NCBI RefSeq assembly: GCF_025150245.1
Contig: NZ_CP102279.1
Coordinates: 1,423,423-1,487,422 of the forward strand
Direction of reading: 5' to 3'
DNA length: 64,000 nucleotides
Source: Dorea formicigenerans
Lineage (GTDB): Bacteria; Bacillota; Clostridia; Lachnospirales; Lachnospiraceae
This document shows, piece after piece, positions 31,482-40,892 of the stretch; position 1 is the stretch's first letter; every line of letters starts with the position of its first letter. The notes under the pieces were generated by a model. It was not told the DNA's origin. It saw only the letters and a program-made list of their open reading frames with translations, and made no database searches. Position numbers and translations under genes: made by a program.

Positions 31482-33692
31482 ATGGGGAAATCACTATATA
31501 TAGCTGAGAAACCCAGTGTTGCACAGGAGTTTGCGAAGGCATTGAAGCTGAACACCAGAAGGCAGGACGGGTATCTGGAATCAGAGGATTCCATTGTGAC
31601 CTGGTGTGTAGGACATCTGGTGACTATGAGTTATCCGGAGGAGTATGATCCTGCCTTGAAAAAATGGAGTCTTCAGACGCTGCCGTTTATACCGACAAGA
31701 TTCAAATATGAAGTTATACCGTCGGTAGCGAAACAGTATAAGATTGTAGCAGGGCTTTTGAACCGACCGGATGTAGAGACTATCTATGTCTGTACCGATT
31801 CAGGACGCGAGGGAGAATATATTTACCGTCTGGTAGAACAACAGGCGCAGGTACATGGAAAAAATAGACGAAGAGTGTGGATCGATTCCCAGACAGAGGA
31901 GGAAATACTGCGAGGAATCCGCGAGGCAAAGGATTTAAGTGAGTATGACAATCTGGCAAGTGCTGCTTATCTGCGAGCCAAGGAAGATTATCTCATGGGA
32001 ATCAATTTTTCAAGATTATTGACATTAAAATATGGAAATAGCATTTCTAATTATCTTGGAACGGATTATTCAGTTGTTTCTGTAGGGCGTGTAATGACTT
32101 GTGTTCTTGGAATGGTTGTAAGAAGAGAACGCGAGATCCGTGAGTTCATCGAGACACCGTTTTATCGTATTCTTGCGACAATTGGAGAACAGGGTCAGAC
32201 ATTTGAAGGAGAATGGCGCGCAGTAAAGGGTTCCAAGTGGTTCGAGTCATTTGATCTATATAAGGAAAATGGATTTAAAGAGCGCGAAAAGGCGCAGCAG
32301 GTCATAGATTATCTGACGCAGGAACAACCGGTAACAGGTCAGATTGCGTCCATTGAAAAGAAAAAGGAAAAGAAAAATCCACCGTTGTTATTTAACTTGG
32401 CGGAGCTGCAGAATGAATGTTCGAAACGCTTTAAAATCAGTCCGGATGAGACACTGAAAATTGCGCAGGAACTTTATGAAAAGAAATTGACGACCTATCC
32501 GAGAACCGATGCGCGTGTGCTTTCCACGGCTGTGGCAAAAGAGATACATAAGAATCTCAATGGACTTATGAAATATGAGTCGGCAGTTTTGTTTTTACAG
32601 GAGATTGTAGGATTCGGAAGTCATAAAGGTCTGGCGAAGACAAGATATGTCAATGACAAACAGATTACCGATCACTATGCCATTATTCCAACCGGACAAG
32701 GCATGAGTGCGCTAAGTGGACTTTCCTGGACGTCACGGGCGGTCTATGATGTAATCGTAAGACGATTTTTAAGTATATTTTATCCGGCGGCGGTTTATCA
32801 GAAGGTTGCCATTACAACAAAGGTAAAAGAAGAGTCTTTCTTTGCAAGCTTTAAAGTACTGGCAGAGCCTGGCTACTTAAAAGTTGTGGGAGTTCCGGGA
32901 GAAAAGAAGGGAGAATCTGGCAGCGCTGCAGGAGCAGAAGACAGAAATGTAAGTGGAAGTGTGACTTCCGCAGAAACAGGTGATGGTTCCGGTGATAACA
33001 ATTCGGGTGACAATGGTGACGGTAACGAAGATATGGCATCGTCCCAGGCATTTTTTGAAAAAATCCAAAGCCTGAAAAAAGGGATGACTCTCCCAATCCA
33101 GGGAATGGAGATTAAGGAAGGAAAGACATCTCCACCGAAACGCTATAATTCCGGTTCTCTGATTCTTGCTATGGAAAATGCAGGACAATTGATTGAAGAT
33201 GAAGAGCTTCGCGCACAGATTAAAGGAAGTGGAATCGGAACCAGTGCGACCAGAGGTGAAATCCTAAAGAAGCTTTTTAACAATAAATATCTGGCACTCA
33301 ATAAGAAGACACAGATTGTCACACCGACCATGCTTGGAGAAATGATCTATGATGTGGTTGACCATTCTGTACGGTCGCTTTTGAATCCGGAGCTGACAGC
33401 AAGCTGGGAGAAGGGGCTGACCTATGTGGCTGACGGAGATATCACCTCTGACGAGTATATGATGAAACTGGACCGCTTTGTGTCCAGCCGCACGGAAGGC
33501 GTCAAAGGACTGAATAATCAATATCAGCTCCGCGCCTGTTATGACCGGGTTGCACCGTTCTATAAGAATGAGAAGCAGACGATGAAGTACACAAAATCCA
33601 GGCGTGCAAAGAGTGGAACAAAGACCAGTGCAAAATCGGGCAGTAAGTCTAGTGGAAGAAAGAGTACAAAGACAGCAAATGCCAGCAAATAG
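31482..33692 (+). CDS. topB: DNA topoisomerase III (type IA)
   Basis: A single-strand passage topoisomerase. The N-terminal Toprim domain (LYIAEKPSVAQEFAKAL, then TDSGREGEYIYR) binds magnesium; the catalytic Tyr lies in LTTYPRTDAR; GIGTSATRGEILKKL is conserved in the family. At 736 residues it is near normal length. Oddities are a Gly/Ser/Asp/Asn-rich insertion (about 478-525) and a Lys/Ser/Thr-rich basic tail of about 30 residues, probably non-specific DNA contact. The nearest AAGGAG is 14 bases before the ATG, unusually far. A plasmid or ICE relative is possible, but no mobile genes surround it. Confidence 0.93.
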   Translation: MGKSLYIAEKPSVAQEFAKALKLNTRRQDGYLESEDSIVTWCVGHLVTMSYPEEYDPALKKWSLQTLPFIPTRFKYEVIPSVAKQYKIVAGLLNRPDVETIYVCTDSGREGEYIYRLVEQQAQVHGKNRRRVWIDSQTEEEILRGIREAKDLSEYDNLASAAYLRAKEDYLMGINFSRLLTLKYGNSISNYLGTDYSVVSVGRVMTCVLGMVVRREREIREFIETPFYRILATIGEQGQTFEGEWRAVKGSKWFESFDLYKENGFKEREKAQQVIDYLTQEQPVTGQIASIEKKKEKKNPPLLFNLAELQNECSKRFKISPDETLKIAQELYEKKLTTYPRTDARVLSTAVAKEIHKNLNGLMKYESAVLFLQEIVGFGSHKGLAKTRYVNDKQITDHYAIIPTGQGMSALSGLSWTSRAVYDVIVRRFLSIFYPAAVYQKVAITTKVKEESFFASFKVLAEPGYLKVVGVPGEKKGESGSAAGAEDRNVSGSVTSAETGDGSGDNNSGDNGDGNEDMASSQAFFEKIQSLKKGMTLPIQGMEIKEGKTSPPKRYNSGSLILAMENAGQLIEDEELRAQIKGSGIGTSATRGEILKKLFNNKYLALNKKTQIVTPTMLGEMIYDVVDHSVRSLLNPELTASWEKGLTYVADGDITSDEYMMKLDRFVSSRTEGVKGLNNQYQLRACYDRVAPFYKNEKQTMKYTKSRRAKSGTKTSAKSGSKSSGRKSTKTANASK

Positions 33693-33750
33693 GTACAATA
33701 AAAAAGATTAAAAAAATAATAAGTAAACTGTGAGCAGGAGGAGTTTAGAA

Positions 33751-34419
33751 ATGTTCGAAGAAATGACAGTAGCAAAGATGTATAATCTTAATGAGACAAT
33801 TGCAAAGGATATCTTTGAAGGAGTGACTTACCCATGGGAAGTACTTCCGAAGATCAGTGATTTCATTGTAAAACTGGGAGAGACACTTCCGGCAGACGAG
33901 TATGATAAAGTAGGAGAAAATGTGTGGATTGCAAAATCTGCAAAAGTATTTGAATCAGCATATATCCACGGACCGGCAATCATCGGAAAAGATGCAGAGG
34001 TTCGCCACTGCGCATTTATCCGTGGCAATGCAATTGTAGGAGAGGGAGCCGTAGTCGGAAACTCTACAGAACTTAAGAATGTTATACTGTTCAATAAAGT
34101 ACAGGTTCCACATTACAACTATGTTGGAGATTCCGTACTTGGATACAAAGCACATATGGGAGCAGGATCTATCACTTCCAATGTAAAATCAGACAAGAAA
34201 CTGGTCGTAGTAAAATCGCCAGAAGGACAGATTGAGACCGGAATCAAGAAATTCGGAGCCATGCTCGGTGATGAAGTAGAAGTTGGCTGCGGAACAGTAT
34301 TGAATCCGGGAAGTGTAGTCGGAAGCCACAGCAATATCTACCCGCTGTCCAGTGTCAGAGGATTCGTACCTGCAAACAGTATCTACAAAAAGCAGGGTGA
34401 AGTAGTAGAGAAATATTAA
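33751..34419 (+). CDS. Left-handed beta-helix (hexapeptide) acyltransferase-like protein
   Basis: A 222-residue protein starting after GGAGGAG; the open frame to 33730 covers the ribosome site. From about residue 50 it has hexapeptide repeats (IAKSAKVFESAYIHGPAIIG, then AFIRGNAIVGEGAVVG, later VGCGTVLNPGSVVG) forming a left-handed beta-helix, as in GlmU or sugar-nucleotide acetyltransferases. HYNYVGDSVLGYKAHMGAGS resembles the GlmU acetyl-CoA site. The short N-terminal part is not a nucleotidyltransferase. Role is probably acyl transfer to a sugar nucleotide; substrate unknown. Confidence 0.8.
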   Translation: MFEEMTVAKMYNLNETIAKDIFEGVTYPWEVLPKISDFIVKLGETLPADEYDKVGENVWIAKSAKVFESAYIHGPAIIGKDAEVRHCAFIRGNAIVGEGAVVGNSTELKNVILFNKVQVPHYNYVGDSVLGYKAHMGAGSITSNVKSDKKLVVVKSPEGQIETGIKKFGAMLGDEVEVGCGTVLNPGSVVGSHSNIYPLSSVRGFVPANSIYKKQGEVVEKY

Positions 34420-34443
34420 AAATCCGCATGTATCTAATTATAT

Positions 34444-34495
34444 AAAAACACAGAAAGAGGCTGTACACGATTGTACAGCCTCTTTCTGTGTTTTT
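34444..34495. terminator. Bidirectional 24-bp hairpin terminator
   Basis: A 24-base perfect stem (34444-34467 with 34472-34495) around CGAT, flanked by A and T runs, so it can terminate in both directions. It ends the acyltransferase transcript. Confidence 0.93.
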
Positions 34496-34567
34496 AGAAA
34501 TATCTGGCATGCGGAAGGCAGTGCCCCAAAAAACGGAAGAGGTGACAGAAAAAACAAGTTCTCTGTA

Positions 34568-34596
34568 TTGACAATACATTTCCCGTATGGTATTGT
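34568..34596 (+). promoter_or_regulatory. Promoter with overlapping dyad for the symporter
   Basis: TTGACA and TATTGT are separated by 17 bases. ACAATAC (34571-34577) and GTATTGT (34590-34596) form an inverted repeat over both promoter boxes, a natural place for a repressor. Confidence 0.65.
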
Positions 34597-34679
34597 ATAG
34601 AAAGACTTTAACACTTTAAAGCGCAACGGTTTAAAGCAACGAATTCAAACAAAAGACTAGTTATTTGGAGGAATGAGAG

Positions 34680-36269
34680 ATGTCAAAGGAAGTATTATGT
34701 ATTATCTTGCTTGTCGTGTTCTTTGCGATTATGATCTATGTCGGATTTTATTCCAGAAAGCATGCGGCAGATGTGAATGGTTTTGTTCTTGGAGGGCGTG
34801 GCGTTGGTCCGTGGCTGACGGCTTTTGCATTTGGAACGTCATATTTTTCAGCTGTTATTTTTGTAGGCTATGCGGGACAGTTTGGATGGAACTTTGGTCT
34901 TGCCAGTACATGGGCGGGGCTTGGAAATGCATTTATCGGGTCATTGCTTGCATGGAATGTGCTTGGAAGAAGAACACGTATTATGACACAGCATGTAGAT
35001 GCTAAGACGATGCCGGATTTCTTTGGTAAGAGATTTGACAGTGTGCCGCTTAAGGTAACGGCATCGGTCATTGTATTCATTTTCCTGATTCCGTACACGG
35101 CGTCCTTATACAATGGACTTTCCAGTCTCTTTGGACTTGTGTTTGATATTCCGTACTGGCTTGTTATTTTAATTATGGCGGTACTGACTGGATTCTATGT
35201 TATTTTCGGTGGATACATGGCAACGGCGATCAATGATTTTATTCAGGGAATCATTATGCTGTTTGGAATCTGCGCAGTAATCGGAGCAGTACTTGCCGAC
35301 AATGGAGGATTTCAGGAGGCAACAAAGGCGTTGGCTTCTGTGACAGGCGACGCGGGCTGGCAGGGAGCATACACCGCATTTCTTGGACCGGATCCGCTGG
35401 CACTTTTATTTGTGGTAATTCTGACTTCCCTTGGAACATGGGGGCTGCCACAGATGGTCGGTAAATTTTATGCCATTAAGAGCGAGAAAGATATACATAA
35501 AGGAACGGTTATATCCACAGTGTTTGCCATTATTGTTGCCGGAGGCTGTTATTTCCTTGGAGGATTCGGAAGACTGTATGCAGATAAAGTAACCATCAAT
35601 CCAGCCACCGGAAAACCGCTGTTTGACACCATTGTGCCGACCATGTTATCTACACTTCCGGCACTTGTCATAGCGGTGGTCATTGTGCTTGTATTATCCG
35701 CATCTATGTCCACTCTTTCATCACTGGTGCTGACATCAAGTTCTACATTTACACTGGATGTGATCAAGCCTGCATCTAAGAAAGAAATGTCTGAGAAAAA
35801 GCAGGTGTTTGTTATGAGAGTGTTTATTGTATTTTTTATTTTTATATCGGCAGTGATTGCAATCTTTAAAGATGCACATCCGGAAGTAACATTTATCGCA
35901 CAGATGATGGGAGTTTCCTGGGGTGCTCTTGCAGGATCATTTTTGGCACCGTTCTTATATGGATTATACTGGAAAGGCGTGACAAAAGCTTCTGCATTTG
36001 TTTGTTTTATATGGGGGTGTGCGGTAGCAGTAATCCAGCTTGTCATTACACTTGGAGGAGTTGATGTGAGCGGCTGGGAACCGGTACTTGGATACATTTT
36101 CAAATCTTCAATCAATTCCGGTGTGATCGCTATGGTCGGTGGACTTATTCTTGTTCCGGTTGTAAGTCTCTTTACAAAGAAACAGGCGAAGAAAGTAATC
36201 GATGATCTGTTTGCATGTTATGAAGAGAAAGTTATGACGACAAGAAAAGAAGCTCTTGAGGATGAGTAA
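34680..36269 (+). CDS. Sodium:solute symporter (SSS family)
   Basis: A 529-residue sodium-coupled importer with about thirteen membrane spans. GGRGVGPWLTAFAFGTSYFSA near residue 40 is the family's first-repeat signature, and LSASMSTLSSLVLTSSSTFTLDVI carries the Ser/Thr sodium-binding residues of span 8. GGAGG precedes the ATG. It stands alone between two terminators, with its own promoter. Related proteins carry proline, pantothenate, acetate or pyruvate; the sequence does not choose. It fits the sodium-based energy economy suggested by the decarboxylase. Confidence 0.92.
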   Translation: MSKEVLCIILLVVFFAIMIYVGFYSRKHAADVNGFVLGGRGVGPWLTAFAFGTSYFSAVIFVGYAGQFGWNFGLASTWAGLGNAFIGSLLAWNVLGRRTRIMTQHVDAKTMPDFFGKRFDSVPLKVTASVIVFIFLIPYTASLYNGLSSLFGLVFDIPYWLVILIMAVLTGFYVIFGGYMATAINDFIQGIIMLFGICAVIGAVLADNGGFQEATKALASVTGDAGWQGAYTAFLGPDPLALLFVVILTSLGTWGLPQMVGKFYAIKSEKDIHKGTVISTVFAIIVAGGCYFLGGFGRLYADKVTINPATGKPLFDTIVPTMLSTLPALVIAVVIVLVLSASMSTLSSLVLTSSSTFTLDVIKPASKKEMSEKKQVFVMRVFIVFFIFISAVIAIFKDAHPEVTFIAQMMGVSWGALAGSFLAPFLYGLYWKGVTKASAFVCFIWGCAVAVIQLVITLGGVDVSGWEPVLGYIFKSSINSGVIAMVGGLILVPVVSLFTKKQAKKVIDDLFACYEEKVMTTRKEALEDE

Positions 36270-36329
36270 AAAAATGACAGAAAAATTGAGTCTTGAACTC
36301 AAAAAAGCATAAGAATATTAAAAAAAATC

Positions 36330-36366
36330 AAGGAAAGTGATTAAATATGTCACTTTCCTTTTTTTT
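36330..36366 (+). terminator. Intrinsic terminator after the symporter
   Basis: AAGGAAAGTGA pairs with TCACTTTCCTT around nine bases, followed by a run of Ts. Confidence 0.93.
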
Positions 36367-36442
36367 ATTCCTGTGTTAGTATGAGTGAGTCTTAAAAAAA
36401 GACAACTAATTTGATGAAAATTAATTTGGAAGGATGATAGAT

Positions 36443-38431
36443 ATGAATAATTTTGAAAAGTACGAAAAGACTTATTTTATGCCACCGGTCGTCACATATG
36501 ATTGGGTGAAGAAGACAGAGATTGAAAAACCGCCGGTATGGTGTAGTGTTGACCTGCGAGATGGTAACCAGGCGCTGATCGAGCCAATGAGTCTTGAGGA
36601 AAAGTTGGAGTTCTTCCAGATGTTAGTAGATATCGGATTTAAGGAGATTGAGGTTGGATTCCCGGCAGCATCCGATACCGAGTACAAGTTCATGAGAACG
36701 CTGATTGAGAAGAATATGATCCCAGATGATGTGACCGTTCAGGTACTGACTCAGGCAAGAGAGCATATTATTAAGAAGACATTTGAAGCTGTTAAGGGTG
36801 CGCCTCATGCGGTGATCCATCTGTACAACTCCACATCTGTTGCACAGAGAGAGCAGGTATTCAGAAAAAGCAAAGAGCAGATCAAGAAGATTGCAGTCGA
36901 TGGAGCAGAATTACTTCTGAAGCTGGCAAATGAGACAGATGGTAACTTTACATTTGAATACAGCCCGGAGAGTTTCTCTGGAACAGAGGTTGATTATGCG
37001 GTCGAAGTTTGTAATGCAGTCTTAGACGTATGGAAACCAAGTGCGGACAACAAGGCAATCATCAATATTCCGACAACCGTTGAAAATGCGATTCCACATG
37101 TATTTGCATGCCAGTTAGAGTATGTAGATAAGAACCTGAAATACAGAGATAATGTTGTATTAAGTCTTCATCCACACAATGACCGTGGTTGTGGTGTTGC
37201 AACTGCGGAACTTGGAATTCTGGCAGGAGCTGACCGTATCGAAGGTACATTATTTGGAAATGGAGAGCGTACCGGTAATGTAGATATTGTGACATTAGGT
37301 TTAAATATGTTCTCTCACGGAGTGGATCCAAAGCTTGATTTTACTGATATGCACCATATTCGCGAAACTTATGAGAGACTGACAAGAATGCATGTCTATG
37401 AGCGTCAGCCGTATGCAGGAGATCTGGTATTTACAGCATTTTCAGGATCACATCAGGATGCTATTGCAAAAGGAATGGCGTGGAGAGAAGAGAAGAAGTG
37501 CGATACATGGACAGTTCCATATCTGCCGATCGATCCACAGGATGTTGGAAGAAAATACGATTCAGATGTTATCCGCATCAACAGCCAGTCTGGTAAAGGT
37601 GGTGTGAACTACATTCTGAAACAGAGCCATGGAATCAATCTTCCAAAAGAGATGCGTGAGGAAGTCGGATATCTTGTGAAAGGTATTTCTGACCGTGCAC
37701 ATAAAGAGCTGACTCCGGAACTTGTATATCAGATTTTCTCTGATAACTACATTAATACAAAACCGGTATTTCATATTGACGAGTGTCATTTCAAACAGGT
37801 CAATGGAATTACAGCTGAGGTTACGATCAATCATGAGAAAGAGAGCCAGGTCATCACCGCAACGGGTAATGGACGTTTGGATGCGGTCAGCAATGCAATC
37901 AAACAGTATTTCAACGTCAGCTATGAACTGAGCTTTTACGAGGAACATTCTCTGACAAAAGGATCATCCTCCAAGGCTGTTGCATATGTTGGTATAATCT
38001 GCCAAGGAAAGACATTCTGGGGTGCTGGAATTGACGCCGATATTATCAAGGCATCCATTGAGGCACTCACAGTTGCAGTTAATAAGCTGGAAGAGATTGG
38101 AAATTCCAATACATGTAAAGACACACGTATGATTGAAATTATGAATTATATTCAGGAGAACTATATTGATATTACATTAGATGACCTTGCTGAGAAGTTC
38201 TTCTTGTCTAAACCATACATTTCCAAATACATTAAGGAGAAATCCGGCGTCACATTTGGAGAACTGGTAAAGAAAATCCGTATGAAGAAAGCAAGAGCAC
38301 TTCTTAAGAGCAGCAATATGACAGTGGAAAATATTGCATTATCTGTCGGATATCAGAATGTGGAGCATTTCAATCGATTGTTCAAAAAGGCATATAATAT
38401 GACTCCAATTCAATTTAGAAATGAAAAATAA
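36443..38431 (+). CDS. 2-Isopropylmalate synthase fused to an AraC-type HTH domain
   Basis: A single uninterrupted 662-residue frame. ATG 36443 has GGAAGG nine bases upstream; ATG 36434 would abut it. Residues 1-550 are a LeuA of the yeast-like type: SVDLRDGNQALIEPM near 35-49, LHPHNDRGCG with the metal-binding His pair, and a C-terminal regulatory domain (about 430-545) of the kind that binds leucine. Residues about 558-662 are a complete AraC/XylS DNA-binding domain with two helix-turn-helices (LDDLAEKFFLSKPYISKYI and VENIALSVGYQNVEHFNRLF). The usual leuBCD genes are not beside it. This looks like a leucine-sensing enzyme that could also bind DNA; that role is inference. Between two terminators, it is a single-gene unit. 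Confidence 0.93.
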   Translation: MNNFEKYEKTYFMPPVVTYDWVKKTEIEKPPVWCSVDLRDGNQALIEPMSLEEKLEFFQMLVDIGFKEIEVGFPAASDTEYKFMRTLIEKNMIPDDVTVQVLTQAREHIIKKTFEAVKGAPHAVIHLYNSTSVAQREQVFRKSKEQIKKIAVDGAELLLKLANETDGNFTFEYSPESFSGTEVDYAVEVCNAVLDVWKPSADNKAIINIPTTVENAIPHVFACQLEYVDKNLKYRDNVVLSLHPHNDRGCGVATAELGILAGADRIEGTLFGNGERTGNVDIVTLGLNMFSHGVDPKLDFTDMHHIRETYERLTRMHVYERQPYAGDLVFTAFSGSHQDAIAKGMAWREEKKCDTWTVPYLPIDPQDVGRKYDSDVIRINSQSGKGGVNYILKQSHGINLPKEMREEVGYLVKGISDRAHKELTPELVYQIFSDNYINTKPVFHIDECHFKQVNGITAEVTINHEKESQVITATGNGRLDAVSNAIKQYFNVSYELSFYEEHSLTKGSSSKAVAYVGIICQGKTFWGAGIDADIIKASIEALTVAVNKLEEIGNSNTCKDTRMIEIMNYIQENYIDITLDDLAEKFFLSKPYISKYIKEKSGVTFGELVKKIRMKKARALLKSSNMTVENIALSVGYQNVEHFNRLFKKAYNMTPIQFRNEK

Positions 38432-38450
38432 ACAGAATTTATAGACCTAT

Positions 38451-38487
38451 AAAAGCGGTTTTGAGCTAATTGCCCAAACCGCTTTTT
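38451..38487 (+). terminator. Intrinsic terminator after the synthase fusion
   Basis: AAAAGCGGTTT pairs with AAACCGCTTTT, with an extended partly paired inner stem and a short T tail. Confidence 0.9.
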
Positions 38488-38556
38488 GATTTTTAACAAA
38501 AGTCATAAATAATTAACAAAATTTGTCAAATCCTTAACAAATGTGCCTTGTAGGCG

Positions 38557-38585
38557 TTGCCATTTTTCGGTAAAAAAGTTATAAT
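38557..38585 (+). promoter_or_regulatory. Promoter of the sodium decarboxylase operon
   Basis: TTGCCA and TATAAT are separated by 17 bases, 58 bases before the first gene. The match is close to consensus, consistent with high expression. Confidence 0.8.
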
Positions 38586-38643
38586 AAATTCGGCGAAATT
38601 TTGGTATAACCATATTTTAATAAAGAAAATGGAGGGCTAAATT

Positions 38644-40083
38644 ATGGGCAACATGGCAACAGAAAATGCAGCAGGTAATCGCATTGAACAGTTACTTGAT
38701 GCAGGCAGCTTTGTTGAAATCGGCGGAGCAGTAACAGCCAGAACAACAGATTTCAACATGCAGGAAAAGAAAACTCCGGCAGACGGTGTCATTACCGGTT
38801 ATGGAGTGATCGATGGTAATCTGGTATATGTGTACAGCCAGGACGCTTCAGTATTGAAGGGATCAATTGGTGAGATGCATGCCAGAAAGATCGCGAACAT
38901 TTATGATATGGCAATGAAGATGGGGGCTCCTGTTATTGGACTTGTAGATTGTGCAGGTCTCAGACTTCAGGAGGCAACAGACGCACTTGAGGCATTTGGA
39001 ACATTATATTTAAAACAATCACTTGCATCAGGAGTAATTCCACAGATTACAGCAATTTTCGGAACCTGTGGCGGAGGCTTGTCCTTAGTACCAGCTCTTA
39101 CAGATTTTACATTTATGGAAGAAAAGAATGCGAAGTTATTCGTAAATTCTCCGAATGCGATTCCAGGAAATACAGTAGATAAATGTGATACATCTTCTGC
39201 AAAATTCCAAAGTGAAAAGACAGGTCTTGTAGATGGTGTCGGAACAGAAGAAGAGATTCTTTCAGAGATTCGTACATTAGTAAGCATTTTACCATGTAAT
39301 AATGAGGAAGATGCATCATACACAGAATGTTCAGATGATCTGAATCGTGCATGTTCAGAGATTGAAAATGCAACAGAAGATACGGCAATAGCCCTTGCTG
39401 AAATCGCAGATGATCATGTATTCTTTGAGACTCAGAAGAATCATGCGAAAGACATGGTAACAGGCTTTATTCGTTTGAATGGTATGACAGTTGGTGCTGT
39501 TGCGAACAGATCTAAAGTTTATGATGAGAATGCAGAAGTTGTAGAAGAGTTTGATGGAGCACTTTCTGCAAGAGGCGCAAGAAAAGCAGCCAGATTCGTA
39601 GAGTTCTGTGATGCATTTAATATTCCGGTTCTTACACTGACGAATGTATCAGGATTTGCAGCAACTATGTGTGCAGAAAGAAGCCTTGCAAAGGCAGCAG
39701 CAAAATTAACTTATGCATTTGCAAATGCAACTGTACCAAAAGTTAACGTTGTAATCGGAAAAGCATTTGGAAGTGCTTATGTGACAATGAACAGTAAATC
39801 TCTTGGTGCTGATATGGTCTATGCATGGCCGACAGCAGAAATCGGAATGATGGAAGCAGATCTTGCAGCAAAAATTATGTATGCAGATGCTGATGCTGAG
39901 ACAATCAACGAGAAAGCAAAAGAATATGCCGAGCTTCAGTCCAGTCCGGTTTCCGCAGCAAGAAGAGGTTATGTAGATACAATTATCCAGCCTGCTGACA
40001 CTAGAAAATATGTCATCGGAGCATTTGAGATGTTATTTACAAAAAGAGAAGAAAGCCCGATGAAAAAGCATGGAACAGTTTAG
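38644..40083 (+). CDS. Acyl-CoA-type carboxyltransferase subunit (MmdA/GcdA-like)
   Basis: A 479-residue carboxyltransferase of the crotonase-fold family that moves CO2 from an acyl-CoA such as methylmalonyl-CoA to biotin. Two crotonase-like halves are visible: the first with KKTPADGVITGYGVIDG and GLVDCAGLRLQEA, the second with NRSKVYDENAEVVEEFDGALSARGARKAARFVEFCD and GKAFGSAYVTMNSK. It is followed by OadG-like, biotin carrier, membrane beta and pyruvate-type alpha genes. In sodium-pumping decarboxylases this subunit or the pyruvate-type alpha is normally the sole carboxyltransferase; both occur here. GGAGGG precedes the ATG. Confidence 0.88.
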   Translation: MGNMATENAAGNRIEQLLDAGSFVEIGGAVTARTTDFNMQEKKTPADGVITGYGVIDGNLVYVYSQDASVLKGSIGEMHARKIANIYDMAMKMGAPVIGLVDCAGLRLQEATDALEAFGTLYLKQSLASGVIPQITAIFGTCGGGLSLVPALTDFTFMEEKNAKLFVNSPNAIPGNTVDKCDTSSAKFQSEKTGLVDGVGTEEEILSEIRTLVSILPCNNEEDASYTECSDDLNRACSEIENATEDTAIALAEIADDHVFFETQKNHAKDMVTGFIRLNGMTVGAVANRSKVYDENAEVVEEFDGALSARGARKAARFVEFCDAFNIPVLTLTNVSGFAATMCAERSLAKAAAKLTYAFANATVPKVNVVIGKAFGSAYVTMNSKSLGADMVYAWPTAEIGMMEADLAAKIMYADADAETINEKAKEYAELQSSPVSAARRGYVDTIIQPADTRKYVIGAFEMLFTKREESPMKKHGTV

Positions 40084-40097
40084 AGAGGTGAGGCAAA

Positions 40098-40868
40098 GTG
40101 AAGAAAAAGATTAGCTTATTGCTCTGCCTGATGATGACCGCAATCGTATGCCTGACAGGATGTGGTAAGACACAGACTACTTTGGAATATGATGAGGCAA
40201 TGATTGAGCAGGAGACAGAGTTTCTGATAAACTACTGCCAGAATGTAGACAGTGATACACTGGCACAGTGGAACGACCAGAACGAATTCAGCAAAGAGTA
40301 TCAGTTCATGATGTCTGGATTGAAGTTCACACCGGACAGCTTTGATGGCGCAGTTGACAGCTGGCAGGCAGGAATCAAAGAATGCGGTGAGTATGTCGGA
40401 CATGGAGATTATACATTTGAAGCGAAAGATGATGAGCTGACAGTATCTGTACCGGCACAGTTCAAAGATCGTGATGCTACGATTGAATTTGTGTTTGATA
40501 AAGATTTATACCTTGAAAGTATGACAGTCAGTGCGAAGTTCTCACTTGGAGAGATTATGGAAAAGGCAGGCTTAAATACACTGCTTGGAATGGGAACTGT
40601 ATTTGCAGTACTGATCTTCATTTCATTCCTGATTTCTTTGTTTAAATACATTCCGGCAATCCAGAATGCATTTGGCAAGAAAAAAGATGAGCAGAAAGAA
40701 GAAACGAAAGCGGCTGTAAGTGAGACAGTCGAAGAAGTGGATGAAACTGATGATCTGGAATTGATTGCTGTTATTTCAGCAGCAATTGCAGCAGCAGAAG
40801 AGACAACGACAGATGGATTTGTTGTCCGCAGCATTAAGCGCCGTCCGTCAAATAAATGGAATTCATAG
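40098..40868 (+). CDS. OadG/gamma-like subunit with N-terminal lipoprotein domain
   Basis: A 256-residue protein. Residues 1-22 are a lipoprotein signal with lipobox LTGC (Cys22). Residues about 23-150 form an extracytoplasmic domain of unknown fold. A membrane span follows (about 158-182), then an acidic linker. The C-terminus, DDLELIAVISAAIAAAEE with VVRSIKRR and a final Trp, matches the OadG gamma-subunit tail that binds the alpha subunit. Gamma subunits are normally near 80-120 residues without a lipoprotein part, so this is an unusual fusion. GAGAGGTGAGG precedes the GTG-adjacent start. Role: assembly of the decarboxylase. Confidence 0.8.
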   Translation: MKKKISLLLCLMMTAIVCLTGCGKTQTTLEYDEAMIEQETEFLINYCQNVDSDTLAQWNDQNEFSKEYQFMMSGLKFTPDSFDGAVDSWQAGIKECGEYVGHGDYTFEAKDDELTVSVPAQFKDRDATIEFVFDKDLYLESMTVSAKFSLGEIMEKAGLNTLLGMGTVFAVLIFISFLISLFKYIPAIQNAFGKKKDEQKEETKAAVSETVEEVDETDDLELIAVISAAIAAAEETTTDGFVVRSIKRRPSNKWNS

Positions 40869-40892
40869 TGAGTAATTAAGGAGGATATCAGA

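Noticed and set aside
31482-33692. Topoisomerase III as a sign of an integrative element
   Set aside because: No integrase, relaxase, type IV secretion or attachment repeats occur around it, and neighbours are chromosomal.
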